A stretch of 64,000 nucleotides of DNA from Microbulbifer aggregans (GTDB lineage: Bacteria; Pseudomonadota; Gammaproteobacteria; Pseudomonadales; Cellvibrionaceae), in NCBI RefSeq assembly GCF_001750105.1, contig NZ_CP014143.1:806001-870000 (forward strand), given 5' to 3'. Below, in pieces: positions 7,992 through 15,900 of the stretch (positions are counted from its first letter, which is position 1; each line of letters starts with the position of its first letter). The notes under the pieces are model-generated. The model made no database searches. It was not told where the DNA came from and saw only the letters and a list, made by a program, of their open reading frames with translations. Both the position numbers and the translations under genes were made by a program.

Positions 7992-8384
7992 TTAAAGGAT
8001 TATGAGCCACCGCACCAAGAAAAAACCGTTAGCTCCATCGACCACGTAATTTGTGCAGTTACCTTTAACGAGCAACTGGCAGGGCGTTTTGCCATGCTCT
8101 CGCATATGTACGCCAGAGCCCGGGACTAGCAGATGAAGCCGGAGCGGCAGCGGCTGGATCGCCTCCTCGATAGCGGAATCAACGCTATTCTTGTGGTTTG
8201 GCACTCACCGGCTATTCTCCAGCAGCGTATCCATGCCGCCATAGGACACTGCCTCTCTGTACCGATAGAAGGTATCTCGCGACACGCCGAGCATCTTGCA
8301 GGCGTTCGTGGTATTGCCGAGTTCTTCTGCCAGATTTAGCAGCCCGATCTTGCGTTTAATGGTGCGATCATTAGTATGGAACAT
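7992..8384 (-). pseudogene. Broken IS481-type transposase, N-terminal part
   Basis: On the minus strand, ATG 8384 opens a frame with the N-terminal helix-turn-helix of IS481-family transposases: RTIKRKIGLLNLAEELGN, then ACKMLGVSRDTFYRYREA and GGMDTLLENSR. The frame hits TGA at 8205-8207 after 59 codons, then continues as NHKNSVDSAIEEAI before losing similarity near 8150. The DDE catalytic domain is absent and I saw no terminal inverted repeats. It is a relic and cannot encode an active transposase. Confidence 0.7.
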
Positions 8385-8660
8385 GGGATTTATCCCTGGT
8401 TTTGGTGTCGGGTTTGGTCACCATCATCAAAACCGGTCAACCCCTTCCTTTCAAGAAGATGCTCAGATTTACTCTAAAATAATCCACAATAGCGTCATCA
8501 AGGCAGGTACCGCCACCTGTTCAGGACCAATTCAGATTCCTGCAAGCACTATTGCTCACTAACAGATAGCCCTACTGCAATCATGCTGGACATTAAGAAT
8601 CCGGAATGTATTGTTGGGCTAGCCCACTTTCACTTCTTACCCTCACCAAGGAGCCTCATC

Positions 8661-9101
8661 ATGAAAAAGGCAATCCCCTATCTGGTAACAAGCTTGGTTC
8701 TCTCCGCCCCGGCCCTGGCCCAGCAGCCCGAGGCTGCCGGCAAAGATATTAAAGAAACCAAGGCTCCGGCCGAAGCCCAGGCCCGCGTTGCCGAGCATCG
8801 AGAGATGGCGGAAGGTAAACGCCAGATGGCAGCTGAAAAGCACACTAAAAAGGCCGAGATGCAGGCCAAGAAGGAAGAGAAGCGCCTGATGGCCGAAGAC
8901 CAGCGCGTCGACGTGGAAGAAGCGCGCATGAAGGTTGAGAAGGCTGAGAAGGCTGAGAAAACCGAGAGGGAAGCTAAGGGCATGGCCAAGCAGGCCGAGA
9001 AAAAAGCTGAGCAGGAACGCAAAGAACTCGGCAAGGGCTCCGAACAGGGCCAGCAAGCCCGAGAGGAAAACAGCAAGAAGTGGTGGCAGTTCTGGAAATA
9101 A
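8661..9101 (+). CDS. Periplasmic Lys/Glu-rich coiled-coil protein with KKWWQFWK tail
   Basis: A 146-residue protein starting at ATG 8661 behind an AAGGAGCC ribosome site; the frame is open further upstream but without such a site. Residues 1-21 are a signal peptide ending in ALA. The rest is almost entirely Ala, Glu, Lys, Gln and Arg in long helical runs, ending in the aromatic-basic tail KKWWQFWK. Such a tail could bind membrane or a partner, while the helix would act as a spacer. I do not recognise a family. A decayed copy of its C-terminus lies 0.8 kb upstream. It ends at a terminator shared with the converging gene. Confidence 0.75.
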   Translation: MKKAIPYLVTSLVLSAPALAQQPEAAGKDIKETKAPAEAQARVAEHREMAEGKRQMAAEKHTKKAEMQAKKEEKRLMAEDQRVDVEEARMKVEKAEKAEKTEREAKGMAKQAEKKAEQERKELGKGSEQGQQAREENSKKWWQFWK

Positions 9102-9125
9102 TTTCCAGACGTACTCTCAAAGATA

Positions 9126-9158
9126 AAAAGGGCAGCTCACTGTGGGCTGCCCTTTTTT
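9126..9158. terminator. Bidirectional terminator between convergent genes
   Basis: The arms aaaagggcagc and gctgccctttt form an 11-bp stem with A-run and T-run on its two sides, so it can stop transcription from both the coiled-coil gene (plus) and the flavin oxidoreductase (minus). Confidence 0.85.
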
Positions 9159-9165
9159 CGTTTAG

Positions 9166-10449
9166 TTACTGCACCGGATTTTCATCAGCAGCCCCAAGCA
9201 CCACTGGCTGGACCTTGAGACCCGTATATAGATCTCGATATCGCTTCACGAGTTTTTTCTGTCTCAACTGACCAAGGAGCAGACTCGGCAAGGGGCTCAG
9301 GCGGCGGAATGCCTTCCCCGCCCCCCAGCGCTTCAGGTAACGCTTGATAATGGCCATATTGGCTAACCCGGACAGTGTCTTGTCTCTCCAGTTTGCCGTG
9401 GGGATTTCTGGCCTGAATACGGGTTCGCGCTGCCACTGCTTCGGCAGATCCGGCTGTACTGCCAGCGCGCTGGCAATGCCCACTAGGTCTACACCTGCCG
9501 CCAGCACGCGCCCGGCAGTATCCAGCCCGCGGATTCCGCCGGTCGTCATCAGGGGAACCCGGCTCACTTTAGCCAGTGCTTCTGCGAATTCGAGAAAATA
9601 AGCCTCGCGAGCCAGGGTTCTGTCATCGGTGGTTCGCCCCTGCATGGCAGGCGCCTCGTAATTACCGCCGGAAATCTCGATCAGATCGATCCCCGTCTCG
9701 TTCAGCATCTGCACAACCGCTGCCGCATCCTGCTCGTCGAAACCACCGCGCTGGAAATCTGCCGAGTTGAGTTTGACCGCTAGCGCAAAATCCCTGCTAA
9801 CTTTCTCCCGAATTCCCTCTACTACTTCCATTAACAGGCGGGCCCGGTTTTCGATCGAACCACCCCACTGGTCCTGTCGCTGATTGATACGCGGGGAGAG
9901 GAACTGGTTCAGCAGGTAACCATGGGCGGCGTGGATCTGGACGCCGTCAAAACCCGCGCGCTCGGCTTGCTGTGCCGAATGCACAAACCGCTGGATGACA
10001 TCCCGAATCTCCACTTCATCCATCGCTTTGGGCATTGGGAACATTTTTGAATGCTTGCCCAGATCCAGTGCAATAGCGGATGGCGCCAGGGCTTTGCCGC
10101 CCATGGCTTTGAACACCTGGCGGCCCGGGTGACTGATCTGCATCCATACCCGGGCGCTATTGCGCTTCGCTTCCGCTGCCCAGTGACGAAATGGCGCCAG
10201 ATCTGTTTCAAGCTCAAGAGCCAGGCCTCCCGGGCCGGTCATCGCCAGCTTGTCCACCATCACATTACCGGTAATGATCAGTCCGGCACCGCCCTCAGCC
10301 CACTGGCGATAGAGCCGCAGCATCTCACGCCCCGGGGCCAGTGCCGCAGTGCCCAGATTCTCCTCCATGGCGGCTTTTACCAGGCGGTTCTTGAGGTTCT
10401 GGCCACTGGGCAAGGAGATTGGCTCGAACGGGCTTTGTGTGGCTGACAT
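9166..10449 (-). CDS. NADH:flavin oxidoreductase, Old Yellow Enzyme family
   Basis: A 427-residue FMN-dependent TIM-barrel reductase. The start chosen is ATG 10449 (MSATQSPFEPISLP); the open frame extends 60 codons further up but runs through the operator and into the divergent gene. Family signatures are LKNRLVKAAMEE near the N-terminus (FMN loop), DGVQIHAAHGYLLNQFLSP with the substrate-binding His pair, and WGGSIENRARL. The C-terminal NAD(P)H and 4Fe-4S domain of 2,4-dienoyl-CoA reductase is missing, so it is a single-domain ene-reductase. The divergent MerR-type gene and the palindrome between them suggest induction by an electrophile or similar stress signal. Confidence 0.9.
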   Translation of the reverse strand: MSATQSPFEPISLPSGQNLKNRLVKAAMEENLGTAALAPGREMLRLYRQWAEGGAGLIITGNVMVDKLAMTGPGGLALELETDLAPFRHWAAEAKRNSARVWMQISHPGRQVFKAMGGKALAPSAIALDLGKHSKMFPMPKAMDEVEIRDVIQRFVHSAQQAERAGFDGVQIHAAHGYLLNQFLSPRINQRQDQWGGSIENRARLLMEVVEGIREKVSRDFALAVKLNSADFQRGGFDEQDAAAVVQMLNETGIDLIEISGGNYEAPAMQGRTTDDRTLAREAYFLEFAEALAKVSRVPLMTTGGIRGLDTAGRVLAAGVDLVGIASALAVQPDLPKQWQREPVFRPEIPTANWRDKTLSGLANMAIIKRYLKRWGAGKAFRRLSPLPSLLLGQLRQKKLVKRYRDLYTGLKVQPVVLGAADENPVQ

Positions 10450-10514
10450 GGGGCTTAACTCCAGGTTAGTGAGAGGCCGGTAGCAGGGCTTCTCCAGTCT
10501 TGGCTGCAAGACTA

Positions 10515-10536
10515 AACTTAAAGCCGACTTTAAGTT
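10515..10536. promoter_or_regulatory. MerR-type operator between OYE and merR genes
   Basis: A perfect inverted repeat, AACTTAAAG-ccga-CTTTAAGTT, sits 66 bases before the reductase start and 38 bases before the regulator start. Such near-symmetric sequences inside the promoter spacer are where MerR proteins twist the DNA. On the minus strand TTGAAC overlaps the repeat as a possible -35 element of the reductase gene. Confidence 0.7.
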
Positions 10537-10573
10537 CAAGCCTGTCCTCCTTGCTTTTGTTCGACGGTGTCGC

Positions 10574-11005
10574 ATGGCCATAAGAATCGGGGCTCTTGCC
10601 TCCGAAACCGGAGTACCTGCCTCCACCATCCGCTATTACGAGCAACTCGGGTTACTACCCGGGGTAACCCGCACCACAGGCGGCAATCGCCGCTATTCTG
10701 GAGAAGCAGTGCTGCGACTGCAGATGATTCGCGCCATGCAGGCTCTGGGTTTCTCGCTGGAACAGATGCAGGTGTTCTTTCAACACGAAGGCCAGGATCT
10801 GGAGCATGATGAGGTACTGGCGGCCATCGACGGCCAGCTGGAGTCGCTGCACCAGCTCATTCAGAGCCTGCAAGCCAAGCATCGCGCCCTCAAGGGTATC
10901 CGCGCTTTACTTGAGGACACCTGGGATGCTGGCCGCTGTGTGGCCGATGACCAACTAAAGGCATTGGTGGGTTCTATCCTGCCAGGCAGTAATGACAAAC
11001 CGTAG
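10574..11005 (+). CDS. MerR-family transcriptional regulator
   Basis: A 143-residue regulator. The N-terminal winged helix-turn-helix is classic: IRIGALASETGVPASTIRYYE, then the wing GGNRRYSGEAVLRL. A long dimerisation helix follows (about residues 75-115) and a short C-terminal effector region with one cysteine (GRCVADDQ). The single cysteine and the absence of a Cys-pair metal loop argue against a metal sensor of the ZntR/CueR type. It is transcribed away from the flavin oxidoreductase, and the shared palindrome implies that it regulates that gene and itself. Confidence 0.9.
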   Translation: MAIRIGALASETGVPASTIRYYEQLGLLPGVTRTTGGNRRYSGEAVLRLQMIRAMQALGFSLEQMQVFFQHEGQDLEHDEVLAAIDGQLESLHQLIQSLQAKHRALKGIRALLEDTWDAGRCVADDQLKALVGSILPGSNDKP

Positions 11006-11096
11006 CTGCGGCTCTCTAGCCCCCTGAACGGCACGGCGTATTTACGACAGTCACCGGCGACTCAGTGAATACCGGTGCAAATATCCGGAGGACAAT

Positions 11097-11528
11097 GTGA
11101 CAGACGACCACGACCTGAGCCGATTTCTACAGGCACAAGCGGATAGTTATGACCAGGCACTCTCCGAACTGAAAGCCGGCCAAAAGCGCAGTCACTGGAT
11201 GTGGTATGTCTTTCCGCAAATTCAGGGCCTGGGCCGCAGTGCGACTGCGCAGCATTATGCGATTAAAAGCCGGGCCGAAGCGGAGGCTTACCTGAAGCAT
11301 CCGACTCTTGGGCAGAGGCTGCGGGAATGTGCGGGCGCACTACTGACTCTGGACGGATTGACCGCACACCAGATACTGGGTAGTCCGGACGATCTCAAGT
11401 TGAAATCCTCCATGACGCTTTTCAACGAGGTGGCGGGTGGAGACCCGGTTTTCTCCGGTGTGCTGGACAAGTACTATGGCGGGGAAAATGACAGTGCCAC
11501 CCTGGCGCTGCTCTCCAGTCAACAATAG
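11097..11528 (+). CDS. DUF1810 family protein
   Basis: A 143-residue cytoplasmic protein of the DUF1810 (calpastatin-like) family. Signatures are DLSRFLQAQ at the start, then YDQALSELKAGQKRSHWMWY and FPQIQGLGRSATAQHYAI. The start is GTG 11097: a GGAGGA ribosome site lies five bases upstream, while the ATG two bases earlier is followed directly by a stop. The biochemical role of the family is not established. A hairpin (11538-11565) separates it from the next gene, so they may or may not share a transcript. Confidence 0.88.
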   Translation: MTDDHDLSRFLQAQADSYDQALSELKAGQKRSHWMWYVFPQIQGLGRSATAQHYAIKSRAEAEAYLKHPTLGQRLRECAGALLTLDGLTAHQILGSPDDLKLKSSMTLFNEVAGGDPVFSGVLDKYYGGENDSATLALLSSQQ

Positions 11529-11581
11529 TCATCACAAGGGTCACCGCAAGCGCCTGCGGCGACCCGGCTCAGGGAGCAAGC

Positions 11582-12016
11582 ATGCCATTGACCCCCTTCC
11601 ACCTCGCCATTCAGGTCCGGGATATCGACGAAGCCCGGGAGTTCTACGGCCACAAGATGGGTCTGCCGGAAGGGCGTAGTGCCGAGCACTGGATCGACTT
11701 CAACCTGTTCGGCCATCAACTGGTCACCCACCTGAACCCGGCGATCGGTCGCAATGGCAAGGTCCCGGCAGTCGCCAATCCAGTTGACGGGCATGGCGTG
11801 CCGGTACCGCATTTCGGTGTCGTACTGGGATTTGATGACTGGCGGGCATTCGCTGAGCGGGCCAAAGGTTTTGTCGATGAGTTCCTGATCGAGCCCTATA
11901 TCCGCTTTGCCGGCCAGCCGGGCGAGCAGGGCACCATGTTCTTTCTCGACCCCAGCGGCAACGCGCTGGAGTTCAAGGGCTTTCACGATATTGAAAAAGA
12001 ACTCTTTGCCAAATAA
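11582..12016 (+). CDS. VOC-family protein (glyoxalase/dioxygenase fold)
   Basis: A 144-residue protein with two beta-alpha-beta-beta-beta modules of the vicinal oxygen chelate fold: PFHLAIQVRDIDEAREFY with the first metal-ligand His at position 7, a second His in the LFGHQLVTH/HFGVVLGF region, and the terminal glutamate in DPSGNALEFKG. The pattern resembles a dioxygenase or lyase that binds one divalent metal. The substrate cannot be told from the sequence. It follows the DUF1810 gene by 53 bases on the same strand. Confidence 0.88.
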   Translation: MPLTPFHLAIQVRDIDEAREFYGHKMGLPEGRSAEHWIDFNLFGHQLVTHLNPAIGRNGKVPAVANPVDGHGVPVPHFGVVLGFDDWRAFAERAKGFVDEFLIEPYIRFAGQPGEQGTMFFLDPSGNALEFKGFHDIEKELFAK

Positions 12017-12300
12017 TGATGGATCCAGCGCCTGCTGAAGCCTCCATCCGATATTGATATACGCGCTTGCGGGGCATTCCCTGGCCCCGAAGCATTTACC
12101 GGTGCAGTGCTTTAACTGCCGCCAGCCATGGCGAGTCTCGACTGCCTTTTCATTTGGTGCCATTCATATCTAGCATCCCCTGTTCCGGCCTCCTTTGAAC
12201 CTGTCCCACCTGACTTTTCTCAGGTGATATCCCTCGACCCACTGTTCAAGCGTAATTCATCTGGACTTTAGCCCCTGAAGTAGTAAAAAATATTTGATCA

Positions 12301-12316
12301 TGTGACTCAAGTCACA
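12301..12316. promoter_or_regulatory. Consensus CRP/Vfr-type binding site
   Basis: TGTGACTCAAGTCACA carries both consensus halves (TGTGA and TCACA) with the correct six-base spacer and is a seven-base perfect inverted repeat. It lies 147 bases upstream of the PAS-LuxR gene in an otherwise gene-free 446-base gap. Direct control of that gene by a cAMP-CRP homologue is the simplest reading. Confidence 0.65.
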
Positions 12317-12462
12317 GGCTTTTCGCGACATCCCGCACAAATCCAGCTGCAGTCCACCGCTGCATTTCGGGAAACGAGGCGACGGCCCGCTACCTGGATA
12401 GCAGCGCTAGCCGCCGCTGAGAGGGCCAGTCGTAACAGTGAAAAAGAAAAATAAGTAACGTT

Positions 12463-13239
12463 ATGAAGCCAGAGAAAGAACTGCTGGAATCCATCTGGGA
12501 AAGCTCGAGAGAGCACCTCAGCCCGGAGAGTGCGGATATTGATCTCGTCCAGCTGGACAATCAGCTGTCATCTATTTTTACCAGCGGATCGAGTTACTTT
12601 TTCATTATCGGCTTCGACGACATGCAGCTGAAACATGTCAGCCCTTCGGTACGCAATGTGCTCGGAATGGATCCGGAGCAGATGGCGCTACAGGATATCC
12701 TCGACAGGATTCACCCCGAGGATTTCGAGTTTGTGACTCATGCGGAGAAGGCGGCATTCGACCTGATTTTTGCACGTATCCCCATCGAAAAGCGTAAAAA
12801 CTACAAGGTCTCTTATTGCTTCCGCTGCAAAACCGCGGATGGCTCTTACCAGCTGTTTAACCACCAGGCCATGATCCTTGCTGCTGACAGCGCCGGCCGT
12901 CTGATCAAGTCTCTTTGTGTCCATACCAGCATCGAGCATCTCACCGCCCAGAATAATCACCGGATCTCCCTGATCGGTATGTCAGAAGAACCATCCTTTC
13001 TTAACCTGGATGTTTTCCAGGTCAATCAACCGAAGGCGATATCAGGCCCCAATTTCTCCGAGCGGGAAATCGAGATCATCCGACTGATGTCCAGAGGCAT
13101 GACCAGCCGGGATATCGCCGAGGTCCTCTGCATCGCCCCCAATACCGTCAAAAATCATCGCAAGAATATACTCAATAAATCCGGCTGTAAGAATGCCGGC
13201 GAGCTAATCACTCGCTGTATTACAGACGGCCTTCTATGA
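12463..13239 (+). CDS. PAS domain LuxR-type transcriptional regulator
   Basis: A 258-residue regulator. Residues about 45-160 form a PAS-type sensor (FFIIGFDDMQLKHVSPSVRN, then LGMDPEQM and RIHPEDFEFV, typical of PAS_3/PAS_9). Residues about 195-258 are a LuxR/GerE helix-turn-helix: FSEREIEIIRLMSRGMTS, IAEVLCIAPNTVKNHRKNIL. No receiver domain is present, so it senses a ligand or cofactor directly, not a phosphorylation signal. It is a single-gene unit. A CRP-type site upstream suggests catabolite control. The ligand and target genes are unknown. Confidence 0.88.
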   Translation: MKPEKELLESIWESSREHLSPESADIDLVQLDNQLSSIFTSGSSYFFIIGFDDMQLKHVSPSVRNVLGMDPEQMALQDILDRIHPEDFEFVTHAEKAAFDLIFARIPIEKRKNYKVSYCFRCKTADGSYQLFNHQAMILAADSAGRLIKSLCVHTSIEHLTAQNNHRISLIGMSEEPSFLNLDVFQVNQPKAISGPNFSEREIEIIRLMSRGMTSRDIAEVLCIAPNTVKNHRKNILNKSGCKNAGELITRCITDGLL

Positions 13240-13479
13240 GCCGCTTTCCGTAGCTCGCACCGCAACCTTTCTTGTCGACAGGCGACATTTACCAGCTTTT
13301 ATTCGTCAAATCCGGACTTATACAGGAGAAAATAGCCCCAAAGGGCTATTGTGCGGTACGTCACAAATCGGAAAATAGAACTCGAGTCTCTGAATCCCCG
13401 AAACAGTTCTGGAGACTCAGTGGGACAGGGACGTCCCGCTTACTGTGAACCGGGCATGCTCGCCCTGGTCAGGACGACC

Positions 13480-14034
13480 TCAGACAGCCATCGGCGCTGC
13501 CACTTCTTGTCTCTTTTCCTCCCCGAACAGGCACTCGACCAACTGCAAAGCGAAGAGCATCGCCGTGCCCGGCGCCTGGCTGGTGACCAGGTTGCGGTCC
13601 ACACAAACCTTCTCTTCGCTCGCCGCCCGAGCCTGCTGGTAAAGGTCACCGAGGAAATTCTTGTGGCAGCTCGCCTCGAAATCCGTGATCAGGCCATTGC
13701 GCCCCAGTACCACTGCCGGCGCGGCACAGATGGCACCTACCCAACGATCATCTTTCAGTTGCTGCGCCAGAAGCTGCATGAGTGGCGCGCAGCCGCCCAG
13801 ATGCTCGGCACCGGGCATCCCTCCCGGCAGGGCGATCAGATCCCACTGAGTATCCAGACATTCCCCAATCAAAGTATCGGCTTTCAAGTGCACGTCCCGG
13901 GAGGCTCTCACCAGCAACTCAGGCATGACGGAGGCCATAGTGACCTCAGCGCCAGCACGACGCAGCACATCGACGATGGTGACCGTCTCGATCTCCTCAC
14001 TGCCGTCCGCGACCGGCACTAATACCTTTGCCAT
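13480..14034 (-). CDS. DJ-1/PfpI family protein (YajL-like)
   Basis: A 184-residue protein of the DJ-1 superfamily. The nucleophile elbow is GAICAAPAVVL with Cys103, and the acidic partner is in DGSEEIET (residues 10-17). YajL/DJ-1 proteins are described as protective chaperones or glyoxalase/deglycase-type enzymes that respond to oxidation of that cysteine. A good AGGAG ribosome site lies seven bases before ATG 14034. It is transcribed towards the LuxR gene and stands alone. The plus-strand frame across it (13351-14022) is only a mirror of its codon use. Confidence 0.9.
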   Translation of the reverse strand: MAKVLVPVADGSEEIETVTIVDVLRRAGAEVTMASVMPELLVRASRDVHLKADTLIGECLDTQWDLIALPGGMPGAEHLGGCAPLMQLLAQQLKDDRWVGAICAAPAVVLGRNGLITDFEASCHKNFLGDLYQQARAASEEKVCVDRNLVTSQAPGTAMLFALQLVECLFGEEKRQEVAAPMAV

Positions 14035-14173
14035 TAGTTAACTCCTGCAAAATATTGAGTAGTCAGGTATAGCTAAAGTGATGGCACTTGGGGTGAGCGG
14101 CGGATTATAAGCTTCCAATCCCCGTCACAAGCAAAATATTACTTCGCACAGAGTAACCAGACCTGCCGAACAA

Positions 14174-14557
14174 TTAGTTGAGGTCCACGGCATACTGGCG
14201 CAGCAACTCCAGCGGGATGATTTCCAGCGCCCTTACATGGGTCCGCTGCAGGAAAACCCGCGGTGCCATATCGTACTTCTGTGCCTCTAGCCAGCGGGAG
14301 GCGCAAAGACACCAGTGGTCTCCCGGCCGCAGGCCGGGAAAACCGTATTCAGGCTTGGGAGTGATCAGGTCGTTGCCGCGGTCGCGAGAGAACAGCAGGA
14401 ACTCCTCGCTCACCTCCACACATACGGTGTGGGAACCGTAATCCTCCGGTCCGGTGTTACAGCAACCATCGCGAAAAAAACCGGTCACGGGATCCACACT
14501 GCAGGGGAGCAGCGGATCGCCGAAAACATTTTTGGAATCATCAACCTGCATGATCAA
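14174..14557 (-). CDS. DUF2237 family protein
   Basis: A 127-residue protein that fits the DUF2237 family: SVDPVTGFFRDGCC, then the DYGSHTVCVEVSEEFLLFS core and LRPGDHWCLCASRWLEA, with three conserved cysteines. No function is established for this family. The start overlaps the stop of the upstream gene in the sequence ATGA, which signals translational coupling and makes ATG 14557 the likely start. Confidence 0.88.
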   Translation of the reverse strand: MIMQVDDSKNVFGDPLLPCSVDPVTGFFRDGCCNTGPEDYGSHTVCVEVSEEFLLFSRDRGNDLITPKPEYGFPGLRPGDHWCLCASRWLEAQKYDMAPRVFLQRTHVRALEIIPLELLRQYAVDLN

Positions 14558-15126
14558 CCTCGCTCCTCTGTGTCGCGCTCAGGCAGAAATTGCAGATCCA
14601 CCACCCGCCACTGCACGCCCTGACGCTGTAACAACAGCTGTATTTGTGGGTCGCCCTCCGGACCATAATCGGCGCTGACCCGATCCGGGCCGCTAAACCG
14701 CCACCCCAGCAGACGCCATTCCTGCGCTGCTTCGTTTTCCTTCTCATCGCCAGCTCGCGGCGGTTTTTTGGGACCAAACAGGTCGCGCTCGAGGTTCAAC
14801 AAATTCTCACCACCACGCAACAGTTCCGCCATACCCTCCGGAGTGACCAGCTGCCGCAGGATGGGACCAACCAGAAGGTTGGTCCCAGCAGCGAGAAAAT
14901 CGCTCAACTCCGGCGGCACCTCGTCACCCATGGAGCTGCGCACATCCTCCTGCAGACCTTTCTTCAAATTCTCGCGCAGGAGAGGAAAGTCGATATAACC
15001 GGCCAGCTGCTCCGGATCTTCTTCCGCCGCTGAGCGCTCGATCTGCTCGACGGTATACCACGGTATCCCCACATACCCCCCCACCAACAGCAGAACGGCC
15101 ACCAACAACAGTTTTTTCACCAGCAC
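14554..15126 (-). CDS. DUF2939 membrane-anchored protein
   Basis: A 190-residue protein with one N-terminal membrane helix (residues 3-20, LLLVAVLLLVGGYVGIPW) and a soluble periplasmic domain of the DUF2939 type (YTVEQIERSAAEEDPEQL, then IDFPLLRENLKKGL). GTG 15126 is the start. It overlaps the DUF2237 gene by four bases, so both are made together. The family has no assigned activity. Confidence 0.85.
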   Translation of the reverse strand: MLVKKLLLVAVLLLVGGYVGIPWYTVEQIERSAAEEDPEQLAGYIDFPLLRENLKKGLQEDVRSSMGDEVPPELSDFLAAGTNLLVGPILRQLVTPEGMAELLRGGENLLNLERDLFGPKKPPRAGDEKENEAAQEWRLLGWRFSGPDRVSADYGPEGDPQIQLLLQRQGVQWRVVDLQFLPERDTEERG

Positions 15127-15298
15127 ACCTCAGGTTTGGCAAGATGGGCCAATGGTAGCGTCAGCCGAGCGACCGTGCATCCACCCGCTGATAGCCGTCA
15201 CGGGCCGCCTGATTCATTGCCCCGCAGGGAGCCGGCCGGCACAATAGAGCTACGGGTCTGCAATTCTCTGGCGGACCAGCGCAGCACAGCCCGCAATC

Positions 15299-15802
15299 AT
15301 GCAACCCATTCGCTCAGCACATCGGACTCTGCTCCGGCCGACAACACGGCTTTATGCCGCGCTATTGCTGGCACTGTTCCTGGCGGTGCGCGGCCTTGTG
15401 CCCGCAGGCTTCATGCCCGCACCAATGGATTCCGGCAGTCCCTATGGGCTCTGCCATGGCGATGCTCGCAGTGCATTCCTGCTGCAGAGCCTGGCTGCCG
15501 CCTCCAACCCAGCCGGGGAACACCATCACCACGGACACCAGCAACATCACGGCGACCACGGGGCCGCTGTAACTACCCCGCACAGTGGCCACGACCACGA
15601 CCCGGCCACCGCCCAGGCCTTTGCCGATAACCACTGCAGTTTTGCTGCCAGTGCGGCCCTGGCAATCGCAGCCCCACAGCTCAATCCAATCGGCTCAGAG
15701 CAAAGTGGACTGGCGGACAACCTCGCGCTAAATAGCTTTCTTCCTTCATTCATTTATCTACGCCCTCAGGGCCGCGCACCACCTTTCAGCCAGCCTTCCT
15801 GA
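15299..15802 (+). CDS. His-rich DUF2946 protein next to the copper receptor
   Basis: A 167-residue protein with a membrane helix (residues 18-37) followed by a periplasmic histidine-rich loop: residues about 74-100 contain HHHH, GHQQHHGDHG and HSGHDHD, a strong copper/zinc-binding feature. A GLCHGDA motif and DNHCSFAA near the end fit DUF2946, a family often encoded with copper-responsive TonB receptors. The TonB-dependent copper receptor follows after 98 bases on the same strand, so the two probably form one copper-acquisition unit, with this protein binding metal in the periplasm or at the membrane. Confidence 0.8.
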   Translation: MQPIRSAHRTLLRPTTRLYAALLLALFLAVRGLVPAGFMPAPMDSGSPYGLCHGDARSAFLLQSLAAASNPAGEHHHHGHQQHHGDHGAAVTTPHSGHDHDPATAQAFADNHCSFAASAALAIAAPQLNPIGSEQSGLADNLALNSFLPSFIYLRPQGRAPPFSQPS

Positions 15803-15900
15803 CCCACTCATAACGACCTTATTGAGCGCCCCGGCTACCAGGGCCGGTGCGCCGTATTGGCAACCGTCGTGGATGACGGCTGCCCCTGTGTGGAAGAACA

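Noticed and set aside
11538..11565. Hairpin between the DUF1810 and VOC genes considered as terminator
   Set aside because: The stem has two mismatches and no T-run, and the gap is only 53 bases; read-through is as likely.
13331..13350. Hairpin AATAGCC/GGCTATT after the LuxR gene
   Set aside because: A short stem without T-run, 92 bases after the stop codon; not enough to call a terminator.
13351..14022. 223-codon plus-strand frame over the DJ-1 gene
   Set aside because: Mirror frame with no start site; the minus strand encodes a clear DJ-1 protein.
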